Below are positions 7,997 through 17,082 of a stretch of DNA of 64,000 nt, one piece after another. Each line of letters starts with the position of its first letter. Position 1 is the stretch's first letter. This stretch comes from Amycolatopsis pithecellobii (GTDB lineage Bacteria > Actinomycetota > Actinomycetes > Mycobacteriales > Pseudonocardiaceae). The position numbers and the translations under genes were made by a program. The DNA lies in NCBI RefSeq assembly GCF_009707865.1, contig NZ_WMBA01000001.1:62001-126000 (forward strand). Reading direction: 5' to 3'. Below the pieces are notes generated by a model. The model ran no database searches. It saw only the letters and a list, made by a program, of their open reading frames with translations, and was not told the origin of the DNA.

Positions 7997-9222
7997 CCAG
8001 CCCCTTGGCCGGTACCCACGTCGTCGAATGCGCGAGTTTCGTCGCCGGACCGACCGGCGGCCTGACGCTCGCCCAACTGGGTGCCGACGTCGTCCGCATC
8101 GACCCGATCGGCGGCGGCAGCGACTACCTCCGCTGGCCGGTCGCGCCGACGGGGGAGAGCTACTACTGGGCCTCCCTGAACAAGGGCAAGCGCTCGGTCG
8201 CGATCGATCTGCGCAACCCCGAAGGCCGCGAACTCGTCCTCGCTCTGGCCACCGCTTCCGGCCGCGACCGCGGAATCCTGATCGACAACGCCGTCGGACG
8301 GCCGTGGCTGGCTCACGAACGGCTGACGGCCCTCCGCCCCGACCTGGTCCACGTGCGCGTCCAGGGTTATCCGGACGGGCGGCCCGCGGTCGACTATACG
8401 GTCAACGCCGAGGCCGGGGTTCCCGGAATTACCGGCAGCGACGACTGGGCCGCCCCGGTGAACCACGTACTGCCGGCGTGGGATCTCGTCACCGGACTGA
8501 GCGTCGCGACCGGAGTGCTCGCCGCGCTGCACCGCCGCGACCGCGCTGGCGAAGGGTCCTTTGTGGAGCTGGCTCTCTCCGATGTGGCCCTCGCCGGGGT
8601 CGCGAACCTGGGGTGGCTGTCGGAAGCCGCCGACCGGGAAGGCGAACGGCCCCGGCACGGCAACCACATCTACGGCAGTTTCGGCGTCGACTTCGCCTGC
8701 CGGGACGGCGCCCGCGTGATGGTCGTGGCACTCACCGGCGGCCAGTGGCGCGCGTTGCAGACGGCGACCGGGACCGCGGAGGTGTTCACCGCGCTGGAAC
8801 GGGCATTGCACGCGGACCTGCGCGAGGAGACCGAGCGATATCGCCTCCGCGAAACCGTCGCGGCGATTTTGCGGCCGTGGTTCGCCGCGCGCGACCTCGA
8901 CGAGGTCGGCAAGGAACTGGACGCTGCCCGGGTCCTGTGGGGCCGCTACCGCGGGATGGCCGATCTCGTCGCCGAACACCGCGCGCAGGCACACGAGGTG
9001 CTCGCCGACCTGCGGCTGCCCAGCGGCAGCCCGGCTGTCACCGCGCGGTCCCCATTGCGCTTCTCCGGCGAACGCGGTCCCGCCGGCGCCTGCCCGGCGC
9101 TCGGCGCGGACACCGATTCCGTACTGGCCGACGTTCTCGGCCTCACCGCCGCCGAACTCGGCGGCCTACACGACCGGCGGGTCATCGCCACGCCGGACAA
9201 CCCGTACAAGGAGGTACGTTGA
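7993..9222 (+). CDS. Family III CoA transferase, 2-methylfumaryl-CoA isomerase-like
   Basis: 409 residues of the CaiB/BaiF fold: PLAGTHVVECASFVAGPTGG, LGADVVRIDPIGGG, NKGKRSVAIDLRNPEGREL and NHVLPAWDLVTG, whose aspartate is the catalytic CoA-carrying residue. The block pattern DYTVNAEAG, ALSDVALAGVANLG and WGRY resembles 2-methylfumaryl-CoA (mesaconyl-CoA) isomerases, which move CoA within a C5 dicarboxylate. GGAGG lies seven bases before the ATG, which overlaps the previous stop. Remnants of a matching dehydratase family occur at 14.5 kb. The exact substrate is an inference from family resemblance only. Confidence 0.85.
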   Translation: MTSPLAGTHVVECASFVAGPTGGLTLAQLGADVVRIDPIGGGSDYLRWPVAPTGESYYWASLNKGKRSVAIDLRNPEGRELVLALATASGRDRGILIDNAVGRPWLAHERLTALRPDLVHVRVQGYPDGRPAVDYTVNAEAGVPGITGSDDWAAPVNHVLPAWDLVTGLSVATGVLAALHRRDRAGEGSFVELALSDVALAGVANLGWLSEAADREGERPRHGNHIYGSFGVDFACRDGARVMVVALTGGQWRALQTATGTAEVFTALERALHADLREETERYRLRETVAAILRPWFAARDLDEVGKELDAARVLWGRYRGMADLVAEHRAQAHEVLADLRLPSGSPAVTARSPLRFSGERGPAGACPALGADTDSVLADVLGLTAAELGGLHDRRVIATPDNPYKEVR

Positions 9223-10685
9223 CCATCGATTCGAGCACTGAGCTCGACCGGACCCGGTTCTTCATCGACGGCGCCTGGACGGAGCCGAAGGGCGCCGAAA
9301 CCCACGTCGCCCTGGAAGCGGCCACCGAGAAACCGCTGGGCCTAGCCGCTTTGGGCTCCGATGCCGACATCGACGCGGCTGTCCGCGCCGCCCGCCGCGC
9401 GCTCGACGAGGGACCGTGGGGCCGGACCACGGCTGCGGAACGCGCGGCGACCATGCGCCGGTTCGCAGAGGCACTGGCCGCCCGCGCCACCGGCACCGCC
9501 ATGCTCGTCAGCCGCGAGAACGGCATGCCGATCGGGCTGTCGAACGCCTTCAACGGAGATGCTCCGGCGGGCCTGCTGAACATGTACGCGGACCACATCG
9601 AGTCGACGCCGCTGGAAGAAATCCGGCCGAGCGCGTCCGGGTCGACGGTCGTGCGCCGCGCTCCGGTGGGCGTGGTCGCCGCGATCACGCCGTGGAACTA
9701 CCCGCAGGTGCTCGCGATGATGAAAATCGCGCCGGCCTTGGCAGCGGGCTGCACTGTGGTGCTCAAGCCGTCACCGGAAACCGCGCTCGACGGTTACGTT
9801 CTCGGCGACGCCGCCGCGGAAGCCGGATTGCCGCCGGGCGTGCTCAACATCGTGGTCGCGGGCCGGGAAGCCGGTGCTTCGCTGGTGTCCCATCCGCTGG
9901 TGGACAAGGTCGCGTTCACCGGATCCACCGCGGCGGGGCGGACCATCGGCGCGGAATGCGGACGCCTGATCCGCCGGTGCACGCTGGAACTGGGCGGGAA
10001 ATCGGCGGCCATCGTGCTCGACGACGCGGACCTCGACACCTTCGTCGCCGGTCTCGACAACGCCTGCTTCCAGAACAACGGCCAGACCTGCACCGTCCAG
10101 TCGCGCATTCTCGCCCCGCGTTCGCGCTACGCCGAGGTGGTCGACGCGGTCGCCCAGTACGCCCGCGAAATGGTGCTCGGCGACCCGCTCGACCCGGCTG
10201 TCACCTGCGGACCGATGGCCAGCAAAGCGCAGCTTGACCGGGTCCTCGGCTACCTCGAACTGGGCCGAGCTTCGGACGCCCGGCTGGTGGCGGGCGGCGG
10301 CCGTCCCGCCGGGCTTGCCCGCGGCTGGTTCGTGGAGCCCACGGTGTTCGCCGACGTGGACAACCGCGAGCGGATCGCGCAGGAGGAGATCTTCGGCCCG
10401 GTCGTCACCATCACGCCCTACGAGGACGAGGACGACGCGGTCCGCCTCGCCAACGACAGCGAATACGGGCTCGGCGGTTCGGTCTGGACCGCCGACGAGG
10501 ACCGTGGCCTCGCGCTTGCCCGCCGCGTGCGGACCGGGACGATCGGCCTCAACTACTACCTGCAGGACCTCGGCGCGCCGTTCGGCGGCATGAAGGGCAG
10601 CGGCCTCGGCCGCGAACTCGGTCCCGAGGCACTCGACAGCTACCTGGAATTCCAGTCCGTCTACGCCAGCGCCGCTCAGCTCTGA
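9219..10685 (+). CDS. Aldehyde dehydrogenase (NAD(P)+)
   Basis: 488-residue ALDH. Contains AITPWNYPQVLAMMKIAPAL, the glutamate motif LELGGKSAAIVLDDAD (about residue 260) and the nucleophilic cysteine in NNGQTCTVQSR (about 290). The start is a TTG four bases after a perfect AAGGAGG (9208-9214) and overlaps the CoA transferase stop; no other start fits the spacing. It oxidises an aldehyde to an acid, probably the product of the alcohol dehydrogenase two genes upstream. It is followed by a GC-rich hairpin that probably ends this part of the operon. Confidence 0.92.
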   Translation: MTIDSSTELDRTRFFIDGAWTEPKGAETHVALEAATEKPLGLAALGSDADIDAAVRAARRALDEGPWGRTTAAERAATMRRFAEALAARATGTAMLVSRENGMPIGLSNAFNGDAPAGLLNMYADHIESTPLEEIRPSASGSTVVRRAPVGVVAAITPWNYPQVLAMMKIAPALAAGCTVVLKPSPETALDGYVLGDAAAEAGLPPGVLNIVVAGREAGASLVSHPLVDKVAFTGSTAAGRTIGAECGRLIRRCTLELGGKSAAIVLDDADLDTFVAGLDNACFQNNGQTCTVQSRILAPRSRYAEVVDAVAQYAREMVLGDPLDPAVTCGPMASKAQLDRVLGYLELGRASDARLVAGGGRPAGLARGWFVEPTVFADVDNRERIAQEEIFGPVVTITPYEDEDDAVRLANDSEYGLGGSVWTADEDRGLALARRVRTGTIGLNYYLQDLGAPFGGMKGSGLGRELGPEALDSYLEFQSVYASAAQL

Positions 10686-10691
10686 TCCGGA

Positions 10692-10718
10692 TCCCCGGGG
10701 CCGCCGCGGCCCCGGGGA
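10692..10718 (+). terminator. GC-rich perfect hairpin after the ALDH gene
   Basis: Perfect inverted repeat, 12-base arms TCCCCGGGGCCG and CGGCCCCGGGGA around a three-base loop, seven bases after the ALDH stop. There is no T-tract, as is usual for actinomycete terminators. It could end or attenuate transcription before the secreted beta-propeller gene. Confidence 0.6.
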
Positions 10719-10740
10719 CCGACCGCGGAGGAGAAGACCC

Positions 10741-12345
10741 GTGTCCACTGCCCGACGCCTGCGCTCTGTCGCGCTCGCCCTCGCGCTTGTCCTGCCCCTC
10801 ACTGCTGGCCCCGACGCTGCCGCCGCCACCCGCTACCGGGTCCAGCGGTTGGTCGCCGGCACCACGCTGCACTCGCCAAACGGCATCGCCCTCGCCCCGA
10901 ACGGCGACCTGCTCACCGCCAGCCTCGCCAGCGAAACCGTCTCCATAGTGGACCCGCGCACCGGACGGAACCGCACGCTCGTCGGTCCGCGCGACGGCCG
11001 TTCCGACGATCTCACGGTCGCCCCCTCCGGCGAAATCTTGTGGACCGACCCGGTCGGCGGTGTCGTGAAAGGACGCGCGCCGGACGGCCGGATCCGCATC
11101 GTCGCCCACGACCTTCCGGGCGTCAACTCCATCGCGTTCGACCGATCCGGCAAACACCTGTACGTCGGCCAGCTGACTTTCGCCGACGCGCTGTGGGAGA
11201 TCGACCCCGCAGGCCAGATCGCGCCGCGACTCGTCGCGCGCGACCCGGGCGGGCTCAACGCGTTCGCCTTCGGACCAGACGGAATGCTCTACGCGCCACG
11301 CTCGAAATACGGGGAAGTGGCCCGGGTCGATCCGCGAACCGGAGCGATTTCGGTCATCGCCCGAGGATTCCGCCAGCCAGTGTCCGTCCGCTTCGATTCC
11401 CGGGATCGGCTCTACGCCCTCGACGGCGCGACCGGCCAGCTCGCCCGGATCGGCCCGGACGGCGCCAAGTACACCGTGGCGACGCTGCCCGGCGCTGATG
11501 ACAACATGATCATTAGCCCCAGCGGGCACGCATACGTCAGCAATATGGCCGACAGCTCCATTTCGCGGATCGATCTGGACACGGGAGTCGTCAAGCTCGT
11601 GAGGTCGAGCAGGCTAGCGTTCCCCGCGGACCTCGCCTCAGACGGGCGCACGCTCTACGTCGCGGACTCGACCGCGCTGCGCACCGTGGACGCGCGCACC
11701 GGCGCGGTCGGCGAAATCCAGCGCCGGCTGTCGTCCTCGCTGGAGTTTCCGTCCGGGATCAGCGTCACCGCCGGGCATTTCGTGCTCACCTCGGAATTGA
11801 TCGGGTCGGTACAGGTGGTCGACCGCGCGACCGGGAAGGTCGTCCGTGAGGTGCACGGCCTCGACAATCCTGCGGACGCCGTCGAACTGCCCGACGGCAG
11901 CCTGGTGATTTCCGAGCCCGCGAAGGGACGGCTGCTTCACGCTGTCGGCGAGACTGTGCGTCCTCTCGCCGAAAACCTCGGGACACCAACGGGTCTCGCC
12001 GTTACTCAACGCGGGACCGTCCTGGCCGCCGACGCTGGCGGCCGCCTGTTCGAGGTCGAGCCCGCTTCCGGGACGACTGTCGAACGGGCCTCCGGACTCG
12101 GGGGACTCCGGGCGGTCGCGGTCCAACCGGACGGATCGGTGGTCGTGCTCGACGTCGCCGGTCGCCGCGTGCTTTCGGTGAACCGGCAGGGAAAGCCCAA
12201 GGTGCTCGCCACCGGCCTCGACGTCGGCTACCTGCGCGTGCCGTACGCCCGATCCGGCGGGCTCGCGATCGGCTCCGACGGGACTGTCTACGTCGCCGCG
12301 GACCGGCACAACGCCATCGACGCGATCCGGAAGACTCACCGATGA
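10741..12345 (+). CDS. Secreted beta-propeller protein, SMP-30/gluconolactonase-like
   Basis: 534 residues beginning with a Sec signal peptide: RR, then a hydrophobic run VALALALVLPLTA and a likely cleavage site near AAA-AT (about residue 29). The rest is a chain of propeller blades with repeated patterns such as GIALAPNGDLL, SIAFDRSGKHLYVG, AFGPDGMLYAP and LASDGRTLYVAD, about 45 residues apart. Family members are extracytoplasmic lactonases or streptogramin-lyase-like sugar/metal proteins. GTG start with GGAGGAGA about 6 bases upstream. An exported lactonase beside intracellular oxidases could act on a lactone substrate, but no catalytic metal ligands can be assigned with confidence. The next gene overlaps its stop. 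Confidence 0.8.
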   Translation: MSTARRLRSVALALALVLPLTAGPDAAAATRYRVQRLVAGTTLHSPNGIALAPNGDLLTASLASETVSIVDPRTGRNRTLVGPRDGRSDDLTVAPSGEILWTDPVGGVVKGRAPDGRIRIVAHDLPGVNSIAFDRSGKHLYVGQLTFADALWEIDPAGQIAPRLVARDPGGLNAFAFGPDGMLYAPRSKYGEVARVDPRTGAISVIARGFRQPVSVRFDSRDRLYALDGATGQLARIGPDGAKYTVATLPGADDNMIISPSGHAYVSNMADSSISRIDLDTGVVKLVRSSRLAFPADLASDGRTLYVADSTALRTVDARTGAVGEIQRRLSSSLEFPSGISVTAGHFVLTSELIGSVQVVDRATGKVVREVHGLDNPADAVELPDGSLVISEPAKGRLLHAVGETVRPLAENLGTPTGLAVTQRGTVLAADAGGRLFEVEPASGTTVERASGLGGLRAVAVQPDGSVVVLDVAGRRVLSVNRQGKPKVLATGLDVGYLRVPYARSGGLAIGSDGTVYVAADRHNAIDAIRKTHR

Positions 12346-13214
12346 CCAAGCGAGATTTCCGGTTCGGCGTCAACCTGCTCACGCCGTCCTCGCGCGCCGA
12401 ATGGCAGGCGCGCTGCCGCGACGCCGAGGACCTCGGCTACGACGTCATCGCGGTCGCCGATCACCTCGGCATGCCAGCGCCCTTGCCCGCACTGGTTTCG
12501 GCGGCCGAGGCCACCACCCGTCCGCGGCTCGCGGTGTTCGCGCTCAACTCCGGCTTCTACAACCCGGTGCTGCTGGCCCGCGATCTCGCAGGCACCGACG
12601 CACTCGTGGACGGACGCCTGGAGATCGCACTCGGAACGGGCTATGCGAAGCCCGAGTTCGACCGTGCCGGGATTCCCTGGCGCAGCGCGTCCGAACGGGT
12701 CGGCCATCTCGAACGCACCGTGCTGGAGGTCGGGCGGCTCCTCGCTGCCCCGGAGCACCGGCCAAGCCCGGTCCGACGGCCGCCGATGTGCGTCGCGGGC
12801 AACGGCGACCGGGTCCTGCGGATCGCCGCCGAACACGCCGACATCGTCGCTTTCAGCGGAGCCGCACCCGGGCAACGTCCCGGCATGCTCCGGTTCCTCG
12901 GCCCGGACGCGCTCGCCCAGCGGGTGGACCACGTGCAGCAATCGGCCCGGCACCGCTTCGACGCTCTGGAACTCAACCTGCTCGTCCACGCCGTCGCCCT
13001 CGACGGCGACCGGCGAAGCGCGATCGCCCGGCTGCCCCGGTTCGAGTCCGGCCCGTCCGATCCGGCGCAGGTACCGACTGTCCTTTCCGGACCTCCGGCG
13101 GAGATCGCGGAAACCCTTCACCAGCACCGGGAGAGGTACGGGTTCTCCTACTTCACGGTGCCCGAACCGGCGATGCGCGATTTCGCGCGCGTCATCGCCG
13201 CAGCGAGGAGCTGA
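12342..13214 (+). CDS. Luciferase-like (LLM class) oxidoreductase
   Basis: 290-residue flavin/F420-dependent barrel: FRFGVNLLTPSSRAEWQARC, GYDVIAVADHLGMPAPLPAL and GRLEIALGTGYAKPEFDRAG, where the aromatic residue and GTGYA fit the TIGR03621 group of F420-dependent enzymes. ATG overlaps the propeller gene stop (ATGA), and the acyl-CoA dehydrogenase starts five bases after its own stop. It is the second luciferase-like enzyme of region 1 and may use a different intermediate from that at 3608-4516, since the two share little beyond the fold. Confidence 0.86.
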   Translation: MTKRDFRFGVNLLTPSSRAEWQARCRDAEDLGYDVIAVADHLGMPAPLPALVSAAEATTRPRLAVFALNSGFYNPVLLARDLAGTDALVDGRLEIALGTGYAKPEFDRAGIPWRSASERVGHLERTVLEVGRLLAAPEHRPSPVRRPPMCVAGNGDRVLRIAAEHADIVAFSGAAPGQRPGMLRFLGPDALAQRVDHVQQSARHRFDALELNLLVHAVALDGDRRSAIARLPRFESGPSDPAQVPTVLSGPPAEIAETLHQHRERYGFSYFTVPEPAMRDFARVIAAARS

Positions 13215-13219
13215 CCCTG

Positions 13220-14416
13220 ATGGCTCGTTTGGCCCGGACCACGGGATTGTCCGATGTGCAGCAGGAGATTCTGTCGACGGTGCGGTCGTTCGTGGACAAG
13301 GAGATCATTCCGCACGCGCAGGCCTTGGAGCACGCGGACGAGTACCCGGCCGAGATCGTCGAGGGCATGAAGGAGATGGGGCTGTTCGGGCTCACCATCC
13401 CGGAGGAGTACGGCGGCCTCGGCGAATCGCTGCTCACCTATGCCCTGGTGGTCGAGGAGATCGCGCGCGGCTGGATGAGCGTGTCCGGCGTGATCAACAC
13501 CCACTTCATCGTGGCACACATGATCAAGCAGCACGGGACGCCCGAGCAGAAGCAGCATTTCCTGCCGAGGATGGCGACCGGCGAGGTCCGCGGCTCGTTC
13601 TCGATGTCCGAGCCCGATCTGGGTTCCGACGTGGCGGCGATCAAGACCCGCGCCCGCCGCGACGGGGACGAGTATGTGATCGACGGCGCGAAGATGTGGC
13701 TGACCAACGGTGGCTCCTCCAATCTGATCGCGCTGTTGGTGAAGACGGACGAGGGCGCGGAGAAGGCGCACCGGAACCTGACGACGTTCCTGGTCGAGAA
13801 GCCGTCCGGGTTCGGCGAGGTGCTTCCGGGGCTGACGATCCCGGGCAAGATCGACAAAATGGGCTACAAGGGCGTCGACACCACCGAGGCGGTGTTCGAC
13901 GGCGTCCGCGTCAGCGCGGACAAGGTGCTGGGGAACGCGCCGGGCAAGGGTTTCTCCTCCATGATGGACGGCGTCGAGGTCGGCAGGGTGAACGTCGCCG
14001 CGCGGGCGTGCGGCATCGCGATCAGGGCGTTCGAACTGGCCGTGGAGTACGCCCAGCAGCGCAAGACCTTCGGTAAGCCGATCGCCGAGCACCAGGCGAT
14101 CGCGTTCAAGCTCGCCGAGATGGCGACGAAGGTCGAGGCCGCGCACCTGATGATGGTCAACGCCGCCCGCCTCAAGGATTCCGGCGAGCGCAACGACGTC
14201 GAGGCCGGCATGGCGAAACTGGTCGCGAGCGAGTACTGCGCCGAGATCACCCAGGACGCATTCCGCATCCACGGCGGCTACGGCTACTCGAAGGAGTACG
14301 AGATCGAACGCCTGATGCGCGAGACGCCGTTCCTGCTCATCGGCGAAGGCACCAGCGAAATCCAGAAGACCATCATCAGTCGCGGCCTGCTCCGCGAGTA
14401 CCGGATCAACCGCTGA
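13220..14416 (+). CDS. Acyl-CoA dehydrogenase
   Basis: 398-residue FAD acyl-CoA dehydrogenase. FGLTIPEEYGGLGES at the N-terminus, SEPDLGSDVAAIKTRARRDG for flavin binding, KMGYKGVDTTEAVFDGVRV, and the C-terminal FRIHGGYGYSKEYEIERLMR with the usual catalytic glutamate position. GCGAGGAG lies nine bases before the ATG. It introduces an alpha-beta double bond in an acyl-CoA, as the first step of a beta-oxidation spiral. Its codon use is strongly GC-biased and even, like a highly expressed housekeeping paralogue. It is the last intact gene of region 1; remnants of hydratases follow. Confidence 0.93.
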   Translation: MARLARTTGLSDVQQEILSTVRSFVDKEIIPHAQALEHADEYPAEIVEGMKEMGLFGLTIPEEYGGLGESLLTYALVVEEIARGWMSVSGVINTHFIVAHMIKQHGTPEQKQHFLPRMATGEVRGSFSMSEPDLGSDVAAIKTRARRDGDEYVIDGAKMWLTNGGSSNLIALLVKTDEGAEKAHRNLTTFLVEKPSGFGEVLPGLTIPGKIDKMGYKGVDTTEAVFDGVRVSADKVLGNAPGKGFSSMMDGVEVGRVNVAARACGIAIRAFELAVEYAQQRKTFGKPIAEHQAIAFKLAEMATKVEAAHLMMVNAARLKDSGERNDVEAGMAKLVASEYCAEITQDAFRIHGGYGYSKEYEIERLMRETPFLLIGEGTSEIQKTIISRGLLREYRINR

Positions 14417-14493
14417 CTTGCCCGTCACAACATCTTTTCGACCTGCGGAAGGACATGCACGCGTGACATGACCCGTGACGCGAACCGAACTAA

Positions 14494-14772
14494 GGCAACC
14501 GGAACCAGCGCAGGCGCTGGCCGCCCGGACCAGGCCACCGCGGGATGTGGGCCGGCGGCCGGGTCCGCACGTTCGGGCCGTTGCGCTGCGGCGAACCAGC
14601 CGCCAGGCGCAGCGAAGTCCGGTCCCTGACCGGGAAACAAGGACGATGCAGATTCCAGCCTGCCGGCCCGCGACGATAACGGACCGGAGCAACCGCCTGC
14701 GGACGGCGACCGTGGCTACCCCGCGACGTGGAGGGTTATCCGGGCCTGGTCGTCCATGGCCCGCTGCAGGCA
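14494..14772 (+). pseudogene. Decayed FAS1-like/MaoC-type dehydratase (HTD2 family)
   Basis: Two short blocks in different frames match the same family (mesaconyl/itaconyl-CoA hydratases, FAS1-like dehydratase domain). In frame 1 from 14545 one reads MWAGGRVRTFGPLRCGEPAA followed by RRSEVRSLTGKQGR. From 14722 another frame reads RDVEGYPGLVVHGPLQA, the C-terminal hot-dog motif. The part between them is scrambled and has stops. The order and spacing are right for one gene that has lost most of its middle. The identification rests on these motifs alone. Confidence 0.6.
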
Positions 14773-14889
14773 TCGGCGATGGCCGAGGCTGCCCGGGCGC
14801 AGGACTTCCACGGTGCGGTCGCCGCCTTCCGCGAGAAGCGGCCGTTCGAGTTCGACGGCCGCTGGCAGGGGGCGGCGCCCCGTGGTGTG
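14773..14889 (+). pseudogene. C-terminal scrap of an enoyl-CoA hydratase
   Basis: In frame with the preceding hydratase relic, the sequence continues MAEAARAQDFHGAVAAFREK then RPFEFDGRW. This is the usual end of crotonase-family proteins (AQDFREG..AFxEKRxPxFxGR). No upstream crotonase core is present, so this is a fusion scrap left by deletion. It abuts the end of the opposite-strand HMG-CoA lyase gene. Confidence 0.5.
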
Positions 14890-15837
14890 TCACACAAGCC
14901 TGCCGGCTGGGCGACGAGGTGGCACACGCGCGCGGTCACCTGCTTTCAACAGATTACTGGGCAGCGTGCGGCCGACCGCGATTTCGGCGGCTGCGGCGGC
15001 CCGCAGCAGGAGTCCGAGGTTCACGCCCGTTTCGACGGCCATGTCCTGGCAAAGGTACACAAGCTCTTCAGTGGCAACGTTTCCACTCGCACCGGGGGCG
15101 AACGGGCATCCGCCAAGACCGCCGACCGAAGCGTCGATGTCGACGATTCCCACCTGCATCGCGGCAAGGATGCCGGCGAGCCCGGCACCTCGGGTGTTGT
15201 GCATGTGCAGACCGATCGGAGTGGATGCCACCCGCTCGCGCACCGACTCCACGAGCTCTACGATTCGCCTGGGGGTCGCCGTCCCGATTGTGTCGGCCAA
15301 GCAGACTCGGTCGACACCCGATTCCTGTGCATGCTCGACAACCTCGTGCACTCTCGCCGGTTTGGTCGGCCCATCGAAGGGACAGTCCCACGCGGTGGCA
15401 ACGATCACTTCACACCGGCCCCCGGCCTTCCGCACGGCTGCCGCGATCTCGGGTATCGCGTCGGTGGCCTCACGCGTCGAACGGCGGACATTCGCCTGAC
15501 TGTGACCGTCGGCGGCCGAGACGACGTATTCCACATTCGCGATGCCGGCGTTGATCGCGCGGACGGCTCCCCGTGGGCTCGCGACGAGAGCCGACCATTC
15601 GATCTCGGGCCATCGATGAAGCTCGGCGGCGACCTTCTCGGCGTCGGCCATGGCCGGGACGGCTCGGGGCGACACGAACGCGGTCGCTTCGATTCTCCGC
15701 AGACCGGCCGCGACAAGGCTTTCCAGGAGGCGCAGTTTGTCGGCGGTGGGAATGGGTTTTTCGATCTGCAGGCCGTCCCGGGGCCCGACCTCTCGGAGAT
15801 TGATGGCCGCGGGCAGGGACAAGGGGAAACCGCTCAC
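14890..15837 (-). CDS. Hydroxymethylglutaryl-CoA lyase family enzyme
   Basis: 315-residue TIM-barrel lyase: LREVGPRDGLQIEKPIPT (catalytic Arg and Asp), FVSPRAVPAMADAEKV, LADTIGTATPRRI, the metal-site GLHMHNTRGAGLAG and the C-terminal cysteine loop GGLGGCPFAPGASGNVATE. These are all the active-site elements of HMG-CoA lyases, which split a 3-hydroxy-3-methyl dicarboxyl-CoA into acetyl-CoA and a 2-oxo or acetoacetate product. GTG start overlaps the CoA transferase stop (GTGA), so the two work together. The last dozen residues run past the normal family end into the decayed region. The substrate could also be a citramalyl-CoA-like ester. Confidence 0.9.
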   Translation of the reverse strand: MSGFPLSLPAAINLREVGPRDGLQIEKPIPTADKLRLLESLVAAGLRRIEATAFVSPRAVPAMADAEKVAAELHRWPEIEWSALVASPRGAVRAINAGIANVEYVVSAADGHSQANVRRSTREATDAIPEIAAAVRKAGGRCEVIVATAWDCPFDGPTKPARVHEVVEHAQESGVDRVCLADTIGTATPRRIVELVESVRERVASTPIGLHMHNTRGAGLAGILAAMQVGIVDIDASVGGLGGCPFAPGASGNVATEELVYLCQDMAVETGVNLGLLLRAAAAAEIAVGRTLPSNLLKAGDRARVPPRRPAGRLV

Positions 15838-17051
15838 TGGGACTCCTTCTGGTCCACGCCTTCCGGCGTCGAAGCGAGAATCTCGCGGAGTACCTCGGCG
15901 TTGTGGTAACCGGGTTCGGCGGGGCCCGCCCATCGAACGGACTTCGGAGACGCCGAGAACTTCGGGACGACGCCGGGCCCGAGCACGTTCTCACCGACTC
16001 GCTCGTCGTAATGAGGGACCAGCATCTCCCTGGCCTCAAAGTGCGGGTCGGAAACGATTTCCTTCGCTGTCCACAATGGACCGACGACGACGTCGGCATC
16101 GTCGAGCAGCCGTTGCACGGTCTCCGCGTCGTGCCCGGCCACCCATTCCGCGACGATTCCCTCGACGAGGTCCTGGTTCCGCCCGCGGTCCACGTGCGTC
16201 GCGAACCGGGGATCGTCCGCCAGTTCCGGGCGGGCCATGGCCCGGCACAGCCGTCGGAAAACCGTGTCCTGATTGGCCGCGACGATGACCCAGACTCCGT
16301 CCGCCGTTTTGAACAGATTCGACGGCGCGATGCCGTCCAGCCGCGTGCCCGAAGGCCGGCGGACCCGGCCGAGACGATCGAATTCCGGGATCATGGATTC
16401 GGTCAGCGCGAGGCAGGATTCGGCCAGCGAGACATCGACGACCTGCCCCAGGCCCGTCCTCGACCGGTGCTGCAGCGCCGCCACGGCACCGAGCGCGGCG
16501 AACAGGCCCCCGAGTGAGTCGCCCAGGGAAATCGCCATCCGTGGTGGCGCCTGTCCCGGATATCCGTTGATCGCCCGCAAGCCCCCCATCGCCTCGGCCA
16601 CGGACGCGTATCCAGGTCGCTTACTGTACGGCCCCGTCTGCCCGAACCCCGAGACCCGGACCAGGACGAGCCCCTTGTTCGCCGCCGACAATGTGGGGTA
16701 ATCCAGATTCCATTTCTCCATTGTTCCCGGCCGGAAATTCTCGACCACCACGTCGGCCGTCCGGGCGAGTTCGAGGAACGGTTTCCGGCCGTCCGGCGAA
16801 CGAAGATCCAACGTGATACAGCGTTTGTTCCGTGCGTGCACGGTCCACCAAAGGTGGTGGTCGCGATAGGCTTCCTGGCCCCATGTCCGTAACGGGTCCG
16901 GACGATCGGGCGCCTCCACCTTGATCACATCGGCGCCGTAGTCGGCCAGCAGCCGGGTCGCAAACGGACCGGCCACCACGGAGCCGAGTTCGATGACACG
17001 AATTCCGGTCAGCGGGCCGCGTTCGGTCCGCACCACGGGCTCTGAGGGCAT
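15834..17051 (-). CDS. Family III (CaiB/BaiF) CoA transferase
   Basis: 405 residues: LTGIRVIELGSVVAGPFATR, LLADYGADVIKVEAPDRPDP, NKRCITLDLRSPDGRKPFLE, and SLGDSLGGLFAALGAVAALQ with the catalytic aspartate. It moves CoA between carboxylates, for example succinyl-CoA to a branched dicarboxylate. I chose the ATG at 17051, preceded by GAAAGGAG eleven bases away; a GTG 12 bases earlier would sit on the ribosome site. It is coupled to the lyase gene, so a likely sequence is acid activation followed by retro-Claisen cleavage. Confidence 0.9.
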   Translation of the reverse strand: MPSEPVVRTERGPLTGIRVIELGSVVAGPFATRLLADYGADVIKVEAPDRPDPLRTWGQEAYRDHHLWWTVHARNKRCITLDLRSPDGRKPFLELARTADVVVENFRPGTMEKWNLDYPTLSAANKGLVLVRVSGFGQTGPYSKRPGYASVAEAMGGLRAINGYPGQAPPRMAISLGDSLGGLFAALGAVAALQHRSRTGLGQVVDVSLAESCLALTESMIPEFDRLGRVRRPSGTRLDGIAPSNLFKTADGVWVIVAANQDTVFRRLCRAMARPELADDPRFATHVDRGRNQDLVEGIVAEWVAGHDAETVQRLLDDADVVVGPLWTAKEIVSDPHFEAREMLVPHYDERVGENVLGPGVVPKFSASPKSVRWAGPAEPGYHNAEVLREILASTPEGVDQKESQ

Positions 17052-17082
17052 GGGCGCCCGCACTCCTTTCTGGGCAAGAAAC

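Noticed and set aside
8028-9218. Possible N-terminal extension of the aldehyde dehydrogenase
   Set aside because: It is the shifted frame of the CoA transferase gene. The TTG at 9219 with AAGGAGG explains the start.
1-14416. Antibiotic biosynthetic gene cluster
   Set aside because: Cyclases, luciferase-like enzymes and CoA ligases also occur in such clusters, but no PKS, NRPS, carrier protein or terpene synthase is present; the gene set is catabolic.
13148-14893. Open minus-strand frame of 581 codons over the acyl-CoA dehydrogenase gene
   Set aside because: Antisense shadow of a clear acyl-CoA dehydrogenase; no motif.
14728-15909. 393-codon plus-strand frame over the HMG-CoA lyase gene
   Set aside because: Only the first 50 codons carry recognisable hydratase relics; the rest is antisense to the lyase.
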